64,000 nt of DNA from Bradyrhizobium liaoningense (GTDB lineage Bacteria; Pseudomonadota; Alphaproteobacteria; Rhizobiales; Xanthobacteraceae). Below the pieces are notes generated by a model. That model saw only the letters and a program-made list of their open reading frames with translations, had not been told where the DNA came from and made no database searches. Where the stretch lies: NCBI RefSeq assembly GCF_018130825.1, contig NZ_JAFCJS010000001.1:310001-374000 (forward strand). Reading direction: 5' to 3'. Of the stretch, positions 42,701 to 52,996 are shown piece after piece; the stretch's first letter is position 1, and every line of letters starts with the position of its first letter. Both the position numbers and the translations under genes were made by a program.

Positions 42701-43924
42701 ATGAGCGCCGTTCCCTTGCGTAATAACAGGCTTGCTGCGTCCGACATTCGCAGCGTCACAGTCCTCGGTGCGACCGGTTCGATCGGCGACAGCACGATGG
42801 ATCTGCTGCGCGCCTCGCCCGAGCGCTACCGCGTCGAGGCCTTGACGGCGAACGGCAATGTCGAGGCGCTGGCCAAGCTCGCGAAGGAATTCAACGCCCG
42901 CTTCGTGGCGATCGCGGACAGCTCAAAGCTCGGCGAGCTCAAGGCTCTGCTTGCGGGAACGAGCACCGAATGCGGCGCCGGTGAAAGCGCGGTGATCGAG
43001 GCTGGCGCGCGTCCCGCCGATTGGGTGATGGCAGCCGTCAGCGGCGCTGCCGGGCTGAAGCCGGCTCTCGCCGCAGTCGATCGCGGCGCGCATGTCGCGC
43101 TCGCCAACAAGGAATGCCTCGTCTGCGCCGGCGATTTCTTCATGCAGCGCGCGGCGAAAGCGGGCGCCTGCATCCTGCCTGCGGATTCCGAGCACAATGC
43201 GCTGTTCCAGGCATTGGCATCGGGCAATCGCGACGAGCTGGTCCGTGTCATCATCACCGCCTCGGGCGGCCCGTTCCGCACCTGGAAGCCGGCCGATATC
43301 GAGCAGGCGACGCTGGAACAGGCGCTCAAGCATCCGAACTGGAGCATGGGCCAGAAGATCACGATCGATTCCGCCTCGATGATGAACAAGGGCCTCGAGG
43401 TGATCGAGGCGTCCTATCTGTTCGCGCTCTCGCCCGACGAGATCGACGTGCTGGTGCATCCGCAGTCGATCATCCACGGCATGGTCGAGTTTTCCGACCG
43501 CTCGGTGATGGCGCAGCTCGGCGCGCCCGACATGCGCACCCCGATCGCGCACTGCCTCGGCTGGCCCGATCGCATCAAGGGCCCGGCCGCCAAGCTCGAC
43601 CTCGCCAAGATCGGCCAGCTCACCTTCGAGGCGCCCGACTTCGAGCGGTTCCCGGGACTGCGGCTGGCCTACGATTCGCTGCGGACCGGGAAGGGGGCCA
43701 CCACGGTCTACAATGCCGCCAACGAGGTCGCGGTCGCGGCCTTCATCGCCGGCAAGATCCGGTTCGGCGCCATTGCCCGGCTGGTCGAGGCGACCCTGGA
43801 TGACTGGATCCGGGGCGGGAACCAGGCGCCCCTGACGTCAGCCGATGATGCAATCTCTGTTGACCATGTTGCTCGAAATAGAGCTGCCGCCCTATTGCCT
43901 CAAATTGCCTTAAAGGCATCCTAG
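42701..43924 (+). CDS. dxr: 1-deoxy-D-xylulose 5-phosphate reductoisomerase
   Basis: A 407-residue enzyme of the MEP isoprenoid pathway. ATG 42701 (GAGGAT upstream) gives MSAVPLRN, then the NADPH site [43 protein letters not shown] (metal-binding Asp/Glu), ASGGPFR and [25 protein letters not shown]. The product feeds uppS through isopentenyl diphosphate. Confidence 0.97.
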   Translation: MSAVPLRNNRLAASDIRSVTVLGATGSIGDSTMDLLRASPERYRVEALTANGNVEALAKLAKEFNARFVAIADSSKLGELKALLAGTSTECGAGESAVIEAGARPADWVMAAVSGAAGLKPALAAVDRGAHVALANKECLVCAGDFFMQRAAKAGACILPADSEHNALFQALASGNRDELVRVIITASGGPFRTWKPADIEQATLEQALKHPNWSMGQKITIDSASMMNKGLEVIEASYLFALSPDEIDVLVHPQSIIHGMVEFSDRSVMAQLGAPDMRTPIAHCLGWPDRIKGPAAKLDLAKIGQLTFEAPDFERFPGLRLAYDSLRTGKGATTVYNAANEVAVAAFIAGKIRFGAIARLVEATLDDWIRGGNQAPLTSADDAISVDHVARNRAAALLPQIALKAS

Positions 43925-43968
43925 TTGGTTCGGGGCCAGGGCCTTGCGGCGCTGGGTGAGGGAAATCG

Positions 43969-45120
43969 ATGATCGACTTTTTTGTCCATAGTTTCAATGC
44001 ATTGAGCCATGGGCTCCTCGGCTACGCGGTTCCCTTCCTGTTCGTCCTGACCATCGTCGTGTTCTTCCACGAACTCGGCCATTTCCTGGTCGCGCGCTGG
44101 GCGGGCGTTCGGGTGTTGACCTTTTCGCTCGGTTTCGGACCGGAGCTGATCGGTTTCAACGACCGCCACGGCACCCGCTGGAAGATCTCGGCGATTCCGC
44201 TCGGCGGCTACGTCAAGTTCTTCGGCGACGAGAGCGAAGCCTCGACCCCGTCGGCCGAGACGCTTGCGGCCATGACGCCCGAGGAGCGTGCCGGCAGCTT
44301 CCACCATAAGAAGGTCGGCCCGCGCGCGGCCATCGTCGCGGCCGGACCGATCGCCAATTTCATTCTGGGCGCGCTGATCTTCGCGGGCATGGCCCTGTAC
44401 TACGGCAAGCCGAGCACGATCGCGCGCGTCGACGGCGTCGTCGCCGATGGCGCGGCGGCGGCGGCCGGCTTCAAGATCGGGGACGTCGTCGTTCAGATCG
44501 ACGGCAAGCCGATCGAGAGCTTTGCCGACATGCAGCGAATCGTTGCGATGAATGCCGGTTCGACGCTTGCGTTCCAGGTGAAGCGTGACGGCGCCATCGT
44601 GTCGCTGTCTGCGACCCCGGCGCTGCTCGAGCGCAAGGATCCGTTCGGGAACAGCCACCGTGTCGGCGTGCTCGGCGTCGAGCACAAGACGCAGGCCGGC
44701 GAGGCTTCGACCGCTCCGGTCGGTGTCGGCGAAGCGTTCAAGATCGGCGTGGAGCAGGTCTGGTTCATCATCACCAGCACCTTCAAGTTCCTGGGCTCGC
44801 TGTTTGTCGGACACGGTAACCCGAACGAGGTCAGCGGCGTCCTTGGCATCGCGAAGATGTCGGGGCAGGCGGCCAGCGCCGGGTTCCAGTTCGTGATCAA
44901 CCTCTGCGCAGTGCTGTCGGTGTCGATCGGTCTCTTGAACCTGTTCCCGATCCCGCTGCTCGATGGCGGTCACCTTATGTTCTATGCGGCCGAAGTGGTT
45001 CGCGGCCGGCCCTTGTCCGAGCGGACTCAGGAGATGGGGTTCCGAATCGGGTTGGGTTTGGTGCTGATGTTGATGGTGTTTGCGACCTACAACGACATCC
45101 TGCGGATGGCAGCTTCCTGA
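43969..45120 (+). CDS. rseP: RseP/YaeL site-2 zinc metalloprotease
   Basis: A 383-residue intramembrane protease. HEXXH in the first helix (VVFFHELGHFLVARWAG), the GYVKFFGDE loop, a PDZ domain (about 130-215; VADGAAAAAGFKIGDVVVQIDG) and the C-terminal LNLFPIPLLDGGHLMFY with the third zinc ligand are all present. It cleaves anti-sigma factors or remnant signal peptides in the membrane. It lies between dxr and bamA, the conserved place. Confidence 0.95.
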   Translation: MIDFFVHSFNALSHGLLGYAVPFLFVLTIVVFFHELGHFLVARWAGVRVLTFSLGFGPELIGFNDRHGTRWKISAIPLGGYVKFFGDESEASTPSAETLAAMTPEERAGSFHHKKVGPRAAIVAAGPIANFILGALIFAGMALYYGKPSTIARVDGVVADGAAAAAGFKIGDVVVQIDGKPIESFADMQRIVAMNAGSTLAFQVKRDGAIVSLSATPALLERKDPFGNSHRVGVLGVEHKTQAGEASTAPVGVGEAFKIGVEQVWFIITSTFKFLGSLFVGHGNPNEVSGVLGIAKMSGQAASAGFQFVINLCAVLSVSIGLLNLFPIPLLDGGHLMFYAAEVVRGRPLSERTQEMGFRIGLGLVLMLMVFATYNDILRMAAS

Positions 45121-45294
45121 TAGGGGCTTTTTTGTGGCGTTGCTGTTGAGCAACGTCCTGGAATGAAATTGAAATCACGACGCTTTCGGCCGTTTGCGGC
45201 GTCGGCGAAATTGGCTACAAGCGGCCTGAACTTGGGGAATCTCCAGACCGGCGTTGGGGTGGGTCTGGCACGGAATGATAAGGGCGCGTTGCGC

Positions 45295-47835
45295 ATGAAG
45301 TTTGGACTGCGACTCCGGGGGGGCTTGCTCGCAACCCTGATCATGTTCGGCGCGCCGGTGGTTGCCCCGGTCGGGGCTGTTTTTGTGTCTTCGTCTGCGC
45401 TTGCTCAGACGGTCCAGTCGATTTCCGTCGAAGGAAATCGCCGCGTCGAGGTGGAGACGATCCGCTCCTATTTCAAGCCGGGTCCGGGCGGCCGCCTGGA
45501 TCAGGGCGCCATCGATGACGGCCTCAAGGCGCTGATCGAGACCGGCCTGTTCCAGGACGTCAGGATCAACCGCGGCTCCGGCGGCCAGATCATCGTCTCC
45601 GTGGTGGAAAACCCGGTGATCGGGCGCATCGCCTTCGAGGGCAACAAGAAGATCAAGGACGAGCAGCTCACCTCCGAGGTCCAGTCCAAGGCGCGCGGAA
45701 CCTTCTCCCGCGCCATGGTGCAGTCCGACACGCTGCGAATCGCCGAAATCTATCGCCGCTCCGGCCGCTACGACGTGCGCGTCACGCCCGAAGTCATCGA
45801 GCAGCCGAACAATCGCGTCGACCTCATCTTCACGATCGTGGAAGGCTCCAAGACCGGCGTGAAGTCGATCGACTTCGTCGGCAACGTCGCGTTCTCGTCC
45901 TACCGCCTGCGGGACGTCATCAAGACGCGCGAATCGAACCTTCTCAGCTTCCTCGCCAGTGGCGACATCTACGATCCCGATCGTGTCGAGGCTGACCGCG
46001 ACCTGCTGCGCCGCTTCTATCTCAAGAACGGTTTCGCCGACGTCCAGGTCGTGGCCGCGCTCACCGAATACGATCCGGAGAAGAAGGGCTTCAACGTCAC
46101 CTTCAAGATCGAGGAAGGCTCGCAGTATCGCGTCGGCGCGGTCGATTTCCGCTCCAGCATTCCGAACTTCGATCCGTCTTCGATGCGGGCCTATTCGCGC
46201 GTCGGTGTCGGTTCGCTCTACAACGTCGAATCGGTCGAGAAGTCGGTCGAGGAGATGCAGATCGAAGCCTCGCGCCGCGGCTATGCCTTCGCCGTGGTCC
46301 GTCCCGGCGGCGACCGCAATTTCGAGGCGCACACGGTGTCCGTCGTGTTCAACATCGACGAGGGCCCGCGCACCTATATTGAGCGCATCAACCTGCGCGG
46401 CAACACCCGCACACGCGACTACGTCATCCGCCGCGAGTTCGATATCTCCGAGGGCGATGCCTACAACCGCGCACTGGTCGATCGCGCCGAGCGGCGCCTG
46501 AAGAACCTCGACTATTTCAAGAGCGTCAAGATCACGACCGAGCCCGGCTCGTCGAGCGACCGCGTCATCCTGATCGTCGACATGGAAGAGAAATCGACCG
46601 GCGACTTCTCGATCTCGGGCGGTTACTCCACGACCGACGGCGCGCTCGCCGAAGTCTCGATCTCCGAGCGCAACCTGCTCGGCCGCGGCCTGTTCGCCAA
46701 GGCGTCGGTGACCTACGGCCAGTATGCGCGCGGCTATTCGCTGTCGTTCGTCGAGCCCTATCTGCTCGACTATCGCGTCGCGCTCGGCCTCGACCTCTAT
46801 CAGCGCCAGCAGCTGTCCAACAGCTACATCTCCTACGGCACCAAGACGCTCGGCTTCTCGCCCCGTCTCGGCTTCTCCTTGCGTGAAGATCTGGCGCTCC
46901 AGCTGCGCTACTCGATCTATCAGCAGGAAATCACGCTGCCGTACTACCTGGCGAACTGTAACAACAATCTGGGCACGTCGGCATTCAACCCGAGCCCGGC
47001 CTTCGCCAATGCGCAGACGCCGCCGATCGACCTGAGCTCGACCAACGGCCTCGGCTGCTACTTCGACGGCGAGGCCTCGCTGCCGGTGCGCAAGGAGCTT
47101 GCCAACGGCAAGACCCTGACCTCGGCGCTCGGCTACACGCTGACCTACAACACGCTGGACAACAACAAGAACCCCACCGACGGTCTGCTCGTCGACTTCC
47201 GCCAGGACTTCGCCGGCGTCGGCGGCGACGTCTCCTACCTGAAGTCGGTGATCGACGCGAAGTACTACACCCCGCTGGTGTCTGACATCGTCGGTCTCGT
47301 GCACGTGCAGAGCGGCATGCTGAACAAGATCGGCAGCAACGATCTGCGCATGCTCGATCACTTCCAGATGGGCCCGAACCTCGTCCGCGGCTTCGCCCCG
47401 AACGGCATCGGTCCGCGCGACATCAACCCGTACGACACGCAGGACGCGCTCGGCGGCACCAAGTACTGGGGCGCTTCGCTCGAATTGCAGATGCCGTTCT
47501 GGTTCCTGCCGAAGGAAGTGGGTCTGAAGGGCGCGGTCTATGCCGACGCCGGCGGTCTCTACGACTACAAGGGACCGACGACGTGGAGTGTGACTAACGA
47601 AATGACCACGCCGTCCAACTCGGGCTGTACTCCGTCGACGACCAATCCGGCGACGCCCGGAACCTGTACCGGCCTGATCTATGACGACAGCAGGGTGATC
47701 CGCTCGTCGGTGGGTGTCGGCCTGATCTGGCAGTCGCCATTCGGTCCGCTGCGCTTCGACTACGCCGTGCCGCTCAGCAAGGGCAAGTACGACCGTACCC
47801 AGGAGTTCCGGTTCGGCGGCGGTACCACCTTCTAA
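45295..47835 (+). CDS. bamA: Outer-membrane assembly factor BamA
   Basis: An 846-residue Omp85 protein. ATG 45295 starts MKFGLRLRGG and gives a signal peptide cleaved near SSALAQ; a longer frame from 45163 adds 44 residues with no ribosome binding site. Five POTRA domains (residues about 45-440; for example QSISVEGNRRVEVETIRSYF and YIERINLRGNTRTRDYVIRREF) precede the barrel (NGIGPRDINPYDTQDALGGTKYWGASLELQMPF) and the terminal FRFGGGTTF. It inserts outer-membrane proteins. The lid region contains VRGFAPNG, the family VRGF/Y motif. Confidence 0.97.
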   Translation: MKFGLRLRGGLLATLIMFGAPVVAPVGAVFVSSSALAQTVQSISVEGNRRVEVETIRSYFKPGPGGRLDQGAIDDGLKALIETGLFQDVRINRGSGGQIIVSVVENPVIGRIAFEGNKKIKDEQLTSEVQSKARGTFSRAMVQSDTLRIAEIYRRSGRYDVRVTPEVIEQPNNRVDLIFTIVEGSKTGVKSIDFVGNVAFSSYRLRDVIKTRESNLLSFLASGDIYDPDRVEADRDLLRRFYLKNGFADVQVVAALTEYDPEKKGFNVTFKIEEGSQYRVGAVDFRSSIPNFDPSSMRAYSRVGVGSLYNVESVEKSVEEMQIEASRRGYAFAVVRPGGDRNFEAHTVSVVFNIDEGPRTYIERINLRGNTRTRDYVIRREFDISEGDAYNRALVDRAERRLKNLDYFKSVKITTEPGSSSDRVILIVDMEEKSTGDFSISGGYSTTDGALAEVSISERNLLGRGLFAKASVTYGQYARGYSLSFVEPYLLDYRVALGLDLYQRQQLSNSYISYGTKTLGFSPRLGFSLREDLALQLRYSIYQQEITLPYYLANCNNNLGTSAFNPSPAFANAQTPPIDLSSTNGLGCYFDGEASLPVRKELANGKTLTSALGYTLTYNTLDNNKNPTDGLLVDFRQDFAGVGGDVSYLKSVIDAKYYTPLVSDIVGLVHVQSGMLNKIGSNDLRMLDHFQMGPNLVRGFAPNGIGPRDINPYDTQDALGGTKYWGASLELQMPFWFLPKEVGLKGAVYADAGGLYDYKGPTTWSVTNEMTTPSNSGCTPSTTNPATPGTCTGLIYDDSRVIRSSVGVGLIWQSPFGPLRFDYAVPLSKGKYDRTQEFRFGGGTTF

Positions 47836-47857
47836 TTCGAACAGCATGGCATGATCC

Positions 47858-47882
47858 GGCCCCTCAGTTTTCCTGGGGGGCC
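47858..47882 (+). terminator. Hairpin between bamA and lpxD
   Basis: GGCCCCTCAG pairs with CTGGGGGGCC (one G-T wobble) around a 5-nt loop, 22 nt after the bamA stop. No T-run follows, so it may be partial attenuation within the operon. Confidence 0.45.
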
Positions 47883-47971
47883 GATCTCTAAAAAGATCGT
47901 GCTCAGTCCATGAGATAAGGCATGATGCGGCCTGACCGCTTCATGCCGAAGCCGGACCGCGACGGGGTGGA

Positions 47972-49039
47972 ATGGCGCAGCCGACCTTCTTCACAAAGCC
48001 GCCTGCCACAGCGTTGGCCGACATTGCCACGCTGACCAAGGCGCAATTGGTCGACCCCACGAGGGCCGGCCACGTCATCACGGGCCTGGCTTCGCTGGAC
48101 GAAGCCGGCCCGATGCACTTGGCGTTCTTCGACAACCTCAAATACGTCGATCAGCTCAGGGCGACCAAGGCCGGGGCTTGTCTGGTGAGCCCGCGCTTCG
48201 AGGCCCAGGTACCTGCCCATGTCGCCGTGCTGCGGGTGGCGCAACCGTTCCGCGCCTTCGTCGGGATCGCCCGGCAGTGGCACGGCGATGCGCTGCGCCC
48301 GCAGTCCTGGTTCGGCAATGAGGGTATCGCACCGTCCGCCATCATCGACCCCTCCGCCCGGCTCGAGGATGACGTCGTCGTCGAACCGCTGACCGTCATC
48401 GGTCCAGATGTCGAGATCGGCAGCGGCACCGTAATCGGCGCCGGCGTGGTCATCGGCCCCGGCGTCAAGATCGGCCGAGATTGCAATGTCGGCGCCCGCA
48501 CGGCCATCCAGTGCGCGCTGATCGGCAACGACGTGCTGATCCATCCGGGCTGCTCGATCGGCCAGGACGGCTACGGCTTCATCTTCTTCGGCCCCGAGGG
48601 CCATCTGAAGGTGCCGCAGACCGGCCGGGTGCTGATCCAGAACAACGTGGAGGTCGGCGCTGGCACCACCATCGATCGCGGTTCCTTGCGCGACACCGTG
48701 ATCGGTGAGGGCACCAAAATCGACAATCAGGTCCAGATCGGCCACAATGTGACGATCGGCCGGAACTGCCTGCTGGCGGCCCAGATCGGCCTCGCGGGCA
48801 GCCTGACCATCGGCGACAACGTGGCGCTGGGAGCAAAGGTTGGCATCAACAATCACCTCAAGATCGGCGATGGCGCCCAGGTCACGGCGATGAGCGGGGT
48901 CAAGGACGACATCCCGCCGAACGGTCGCTGGGGTGGCTTCTTTGCCAAGCCGACCAAGCAGTGGTTCAAGGAAATTATCGCGGTGGAGCGCCTGGTACGC
49001 GACAGCAAGGCCGATCCGAAGGACGAGGGACGGGAATGA
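47972..49039 (+). CDS. lpxD: UDP-3-O-acylglucosamine N-acyltransferase
   Basis: A 355-residue lipid A enzyme. The N-terminal uridine-binding domain (about 1-110) is followed by left-handed beta-helix hexapeptide repeats ([36 protein letters not shown]) and the catalytic-His region [19 protein letters not shown]. It ends in a helical tail. Its stop overlaps the fabZ start (ATGA). Confidence 0.97.
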   Translation: MAQPTFFTKPPATALADIATLTKAQLVDPTRAGHVITGLASLDEAGPMHLAFFDNLKYVDQLRATKAGACLVSPRFEAQVPAHVAVLRVAQPFRAFVGIARQWHGDALRPQSWFGNEGIAPSAIIDPSARLEDDVVVEPLTVIGPDVEIGSGTVIGAGVVIGPGVKIGRDCNVGARTAIQCALIGNDVLIHPGCSIGQDGYGFIFFGPEGHLKVPQTGRVLIQNNVEVGAGTTIDRGSLRDTVIGEGTKIDNQVQIGHNVTIGRNCLLAAQIGLAGSLTIGDNVALGAKVGINNHLKIGDGAQVTAMSGVKDDIPPNGRWGGFFAKPTKQWFKEIIAVERLVRDSKADPKDEGRE

Positions 49040-49497
49040 CGGAGGAATCGCCTATCAAGTTCGAGCTGGTGGATATCAACGCGATCCTCCAGACGCTGCC
49101 GCACCGCTTTCCGATGCTGCTGATCGACCGCGTGATCAACATTCGCGCCGATTACAGCGGCATCGGCATCAAGAACGTCACCTTCAACGAGCCGGCCTTC
49201 CAGGGGCATTTCCCCGAGCGTCCGGTCTATCCCGGCGTCATGATGATCGAGGCGATGGCGCAGACGGCGGGCGTGATCGGCATCAAATCGGTCGAGGGCA
49301 CCGAGAAGCCGCGCGCGGTGTATTTCCTCACGATCGACAAGTGCAAATTCCGCAAGCCCGTGCTGCCCGGCGATACCATCGAGTATCACATGCGCTCGCT
49401 CGGCCGCCGCAAGACCATGTGGTGGTTTCACGGCGACGCCAAGGTCAACGGCCAGGTGGTTGCGGAGGCCGACGTCGGCGCCATGCTGACGGATTGA
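49036..49497 (+). CDS. fabZ: 3-hydroxyacyl-ACP dehydratase FabZ
   Basis: A 153-residue hot-dog enzyme of fatty acid elongation. Motifs: [13 protein letters not shown] with the catalytic His, [27 protein letters not shown] with the catalytic Glu, and [11 protein letters not shown]. The start is the ATG overlapping the lpxD stop. It supplies acyl-ACP substrates and balances them against LpxA/LpxD. Confidence 0.97.
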   Translation: MTEESPIKFELVDINAILQTLPHRFPMLLIDRVINIRADYSGIGIKNVTFNEPAFQGHFPERPVYPGVMMIEAMAQTAGVIGIKSVEGTEKPRAVYFLTIDKCKFRKPVLPGDTIEYHMRSLGRRKTMWWFHGDAKVNGQVVAEADVGAMLTD

Positions 49498-49520
49498 GGG
49501 AGCAGCTTGCACGAACGGAT

Positions 49521-49844
49521 TCACGCGTGGCAGTCGTAGCGGCTGCCCGCGGTCGCGCGCCTGATATTCTGGTTGAAGAACTGGCCCATGGACGGTGCGC
49601 CCAGGAGGCGGTCGACCGTCTCGGCCGTGACGCCGCAATAGCGGTCATAGGCGCCGCCCGCCACGACGACGAGGTCCTGCCGCGCGCGATCGTAGCAGAC
49701 CCGCTGGAGCACCGTGCTGCGGGTGATGTCGCGGCACTCGAATGTCCCGAGATCGACGCGGTGGCGCTCGCCGATCTCGATCGTCTCGGAGACAACAGGC
49801 GCAGCCGCGAGCTGCGCGAGCAGAACTGCCAGGGCCCTGACCAT
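49521..49844 (-). CDS. Small exported protein on the opposite strand inside the lpx cluster
   Basis: A 107-residue protein read against the flanking operon, between fabZ and lpxA. ATG 49844 gives a signal peptide (MVRALAVLLAQLAAAPVVS). The mature part has Cys residues in FECRDITRSTVLQRVCYDRARQDLVVVAGGAYDRYCGV and a C-terminal YDCHA; the FECRDI ... VCYD ... YLVV-like strands and GAYDRYCGV resemble KTSC-type small exported proteins, but I am not sure of the family. Codon choice and the four Cys favour a real gene. Confidence 0.65.
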   Translation of the reverse strand: MVRALAVLLAQLAAAPVVSETIEIGERHRVDLGTFECRDITRSTVLQRVCYDRARQDLVVVAGGAYDRYCGVTAETVDRLLGAPSMGQFFNQNIRRATAGSRYDCHA

Positions 49845-50003
49845 GATGACTTCAAGCTCCACATGAACACGTTGAAGGGCCGGGACGGCAATCTCATCCG
49901 GCACTTGAAACACGCCGAGATGATACGTCACTGGACAGATCGGGCATAGTCGCGCTAACCACCGGAAAACCGAGCGACTTCAACACATAAGCAGATCTTT
50001 TTG

Positions 50004-50795
50004 ATGAGTAAGATTGATCCCACCGCACGGGTCGCGGACGGCGCCGTGATCGGCGAGGGCACCGAGATCGGGCCCTTCTGCATCCTCGGCCCGAACGTCG
50101 TGATCGGCAAAAACTGCAAGCTGATCGGCCATGTGCACGTCACGGCTCAGACCACCATTGGCGACGATTGCACGATCTATCCCTTCGCCTCGCTCGGCAC
50201 GCCGCCGCAGTCGCTCAGCTATCGGGGCGAGCTGACGAAGCTCAAGATCGGCGCAGGCTGCACCATCCGCGAATCCGTGACCATGAACGCCGGTACCGTC
50301 GCCGGCGGCGGCATCACCACGGTCGGTGACCGCGGCTACTTCATGAACTGCAGCCATGTCGGCCATGACTGCCATGTCGGCAACGACGTGATCTTCGCGA
50401 CGTCGGCAACGCTCGGCGGTCACTGCGAGATCGGCGACTTCGTCTTCATCGGCGGCTTGTCCGCAGTGCACCAGTTCACCCGCATCGGGCCGCAGGTCAT
50501 GGTCGGCGGCGTCTGCGGCGTGCGCGACGACATCATCCCGTTCGGGCTGGTCAACGGCCAGTATGCGGTGCTCGAGGGGCTCAACATCATCGGCATGAAG
50601 CGGCGCAAGTTCACCAAGCAGCGGCTCGCGACCGTGCGCGGCTTCTATCAGAAGCTCTTCCACGGGCCCGGCACGTTTGCCGAGCGGCTCGAGGCGGCGC
50701 GGCCGCTCGCAGGGGAAGATCCGGCCATCGCGGAAATCCTCGACTTCATCGGCAAGGGCAAGCGCCCGCTCTGTCTTCCCGCCATCGCGAAGTGA
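50004..50795 (+). CDS. lpxA: UDP-N-acetylglucosamine acyltransferase
   Basis: A 263-residue enzyme for the first step of lipid A synthesis. Hexapeptide repeats start at once (DPTARVADGAVIGEGTEIGPFCILGPNVVIGKN), with the catalytic His near NCSHVGHDCHVGND and the family's GLNIIGMKRRKFTKQ before the helical C-terminal domain. ATG 50004 (MSKIDPTA) is preferred to the TTG one codon upstream. The next gene starts 7 nt after it. Confidence 0.97.
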   Translation: MSKIDPTARVADGAVIGEGTEIGPFCILGPNVVIGKNCKLIGHVHVTAQTTIGDDCTIYPFASLGTPPQSLSYRGELTKLKIGAGCTIRESVTMNAGTVAGGGITTVGDRGYFMNCSHVGHDCHVGNDVIFATSATLGGHCEIGDFVFIGGLSAVHQFTRIGPQVMVGGVCGVRDDIIPFGLVNGQYAVLEGLNIIGMKRRKFTKQRLATVRGFYQKLFHGPGTFAERLEAARPLAGEDPAIAEILDFIGKGKRPLCLPAIAK

Positions 50796-50802
50796 AACCG
50801 GG

Positions 50803-51672
50803 ATGGCCGCGGACATGACATCGGCGGCTTCTGAGATTTCATCGCCGGTCGGCGTAGTTGCCGGCGGTGGCGCAATGCCGTTCGCCGTCGCTGAGTCGCT
50901 CGCCGCGCGCGGCATCACGCCGGTGCTGTTTCCGCTGCGCGGGGCCTGCGATCCGTCGCGGGTGGAGAAGTTCCGCCACCGCTGGATCTCGGTCGGCCAG
51001 CTCGGCCGCGCCATGCGGCTGTTCCGCGAGGAGGGCTGCCGCGACCTGATCTTCATCGGCACCCTGGTGCGGCCTTCGCTCTCCGAGATCCGGTTCGACA
51101 TCAAGACGCTGCGCCTGCTCGGCAACGTCATCCGCGCGTTTCGCGGCGGCGACGATCATCTTCTCTCCGGTGTCGGCCGCATCCTGGAGCAGGACGGCTT
51201 TCGCATGGTCGGCATCAAGGATGTCGCGCCCGACCTCTTGATGCCCGAGGGCTCCATCAGTCGGGCCTGGCCGAACGACAACGCCAAGGCCGACATCGAG
51301 CGTGGGCGCGCCGTGCTGACGGCGCTCGGCCCGTTCGATATTGGTCAGGCTGCCGTCGTGATCGACGGCCATGTGGTGGCGGTCGAGGACATCGAGGGCA
51401 CCGACGCGCTGCTGGCGCGCGTCGCGCGCCTGCGCGAGGAGGGCCGCATCCGCGCAGCCACCGGCCGCGGCGTGCTGGTGAAGGCACCGAAGAGCGGCCA
51501 GGATCTGCGCTTCGATCTGCCGACGATCGGCCCGCGCACCATCGAGGGCGTCGCCAGGGCCGGCCTTGCCGGCATCGCCGTCATCGCCGGCAACACGATT
51601 GCCGCAGAGCCGCAGGCGATGATCGCGCTTGCCGACGCCAAATATCTCTTCGTCATCGGCCTGCCCAAATGA
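50803..51672 (+). CDS. lpxI: UDP-2,3-diacylglucosamine pyrophosphatase LpxI
   Basis: A 289-residue LpxI (formerly DUF1009), which replaces LpxH in alphaproteobacteria. Motifs: VGVVAGGGAMPFAVAESLAARGITPVLFPLRG, the conserved GGDDHLLSGVGRILEQDGF, VVIDGHVVAVEDIEGTDALLARVA with acidic residues for the metal, and VKAPKSGQDLRFDLPTIGP. It overlaps lpxB by the ATGATG junction. Confidence 0.95.
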   Translation: MAADMTSAASEISSPVGVVAGGGAMPFAVAESLAARGITPVLFPLRGACDPSRVEKFRHRWISVGQLGRAMRLFREEGCRDLIFIGTLVRPSLSEIRFDIKTLRLLGNVIRAFRGGDDHLLSGVGRILEQDGFRMVGIKDVAPDLLMPEGSISRAWPNDNAKADIERGRAVLTALGPFDIGQAAVVIDGHVVAVEDIEGTDALLARVARLREEGRIRAATGRGVLVKAPKSGQDLRFDLPTIGPRTIEGVARAGLAGIAVIAGNTIAAEPQAMIALADAKYLFVIGLPK

Positions 51673-52847
51673 TGCAGACTCGCGATCCCAAGCGGAAGAT
51701 CTTCCTGATCGCGACGGAGGAGTCCGGCGACCGGCTCGGCTCGGCCCTGATGAAGGTGCTGCGCCAGCGCCTCGGCGACGGCGTGCAGTTCGAGGGCGTC
51801 GGCGGCCGCACCATGGCGCGCGAGGGACTGGAGACGCTGTTTCCGATCGAGGAGCTGTCGATCGTCGGCTTTGCCGCAGTGGTGCAGCAATTGCCGAAGA
51901 TCCTGCGGCTGATCCGCCAGACTGTCGATGCCGTGCTGGAGGCCGCGCCGGACGCGCTCGTCATCATCGACAGCCCCGACTTCACCCATCGCGTCGCCCG
52001 TCGCGTGCGCGCGAAGAATCCTGCGATCCCGGTCGTCGACTACGTCTCGCCGCAGCTCTGGGCCTGGCGGCCGGGACGGGCGCGGACCATGCTCGGCTAT
52101 GTCGATCACGTGCTCGGCCTGTTGCCGTTCGAGCCGGAGGAATACCGCAAGCTCGGCGGTCCGCCCTGCAGCTATGTCGGCCATCCCCTGATCGAGCAGT
52201 TGGCGTCGCTGCGACCGAATGCGGAGGAGCAGGCGCGCCGCAATGCTGAGCCGCCGGTGCTGCTGGTGCTGCCCGGCAGCCGCCGCAGCGAGATCCGGCA
52301 TCATCTCGACGTGTTCGGCGCAACGCTTGGACGGTTGCAGGCCGAAGGCCGCGCGTTCGAGCTGATGCTGCCGACCATGCCACATCTTGAAACCACCGTG
52401 CGCGAGGGCACCGCGAGCTGGCCGATCAAGCCGCGGATCGTGGTCGGCGAGAACGAGAAGCGCGCCGTCTTCCGCCTTGCGCATGCCGCGCTGGCAAAAT
52501 CCGGCACCGTGACGCTGGAGCTCGCTCTGGCGGGCATTCCCATGGTGACGGCCTACCGTGTCGGCGCGATGGAAGCCTTCATCCTGCGCCGCGCGATCCG
52601 CGTTTCCTCGGTGATCCTCGCCAATCTCGTGATCGGCGAGGACGTCATCCCGGAGTATCTGCAGGAGGACTGCACGCCGGAGAAGCTCGCGATGGCACTG
52701 TCGGAGGTGCTGACCGACACGCCGCTGCGCAAGCGGCAGGTCGAAGCCTTCGCCCGGCTCGATCAGATCATGTCGACAGGCAACAAATCGCCAAGCGTGC
52801 TCGCTGCCGACGTCGTGCTGGCGACAATGCGGAAGGCACGGCGGTAA
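51669..52847 (+). CDS. lpxB: Lipid-A-disaccharide synthase
   Basis: A 392-residue glycosyltransferase of family GT19 that condenses lipid X with UDP-diacylglucosamine. Motifs: IFLIATEESGDRLGSALM, FPIEELSIVGFAAVVQQLPKI, YVSPQLWAWRPGRARTM, LVLPGSRRSEIRHHL and AKSGTVTLELALAGIPMVTAYR. It starts within the lpxI stop region (an ATG 3 nt on is also possible). It ends the translation/envelope cluster; palindromic repeat DNA follows. Confidence 0.96.
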   Translation: MMQTRDPKRKIFLIATEESGDRLGSALMKVLRQRLGDGVQFEGVGGRTMAREGLETLFPIEELSIVGFAAVVQQLPKILRLIRQTVDAVLEAAPDALVIIDSPDFTHRVARRVRAKNPAIPVVDYVSPQLWAWRPGRARTMLGYVDHVLGLLPFEPEEYRKLGGPPCSYVGHPLIEQLASLRPNAEEQARRNAEPPVLLVLPGSRRSEIRHHLDVFGATLGRLQAEGRAFELMLPTMPHLETTVREGTASWPIKPRIVVGENEKRAVFRLAHAALAKSGTVTLELALAGIPMVTAYRVGAMEAFILRRAIRVSSVILANLVIGEDVIPEYLQEDCTPEKLAMALSEVLTDTPLRKRQVEAFARLDQIMSTGNKSPSVLAADVVLATMRKARR

Positions 52848-52867
52848 GCGACGGTTTTGTAGGTCCC

Positions 52868-52957
52868 GTAGGGTGGGCAAAGCGCAGCGTGCCCACCATT
52901 CCTTGCCCGTTACAGAGAGATGGTGGGCACGGCGCTTTGCGCCTTTGCCCACCCTAC
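52868..52957. repeat. Large palindromic GTAGGGTGGGCAAAG repeat
   Basis: Left arm GTAGGGTGGGCAAAGCGCAG with ...CGTGCCCACCAT (52868-52899) and right arm starting ATGGTGGGCACGGCGC and ending TTTGCCCACCCTAC (52920-52957) are inverted copies with a 6-nt size difference. It lies downstream of lpxB. A related but different element is at 60555-60665. I recall such GTAGGGTGG palindromes in many proteobacteria. Confidence 0.7.
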
Positions 52958-52996
52958 GATACCGCGCCTGTTGCGCTAGCGCGGCCGGATCGTGCA

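Noticed and set aside
45175..47847. An 890-codon minus-strand frame opposite bamA
   Set aside because: Val/Asp/Arg/His-rich composition with no recognisable domain, antisense to a certain gene.
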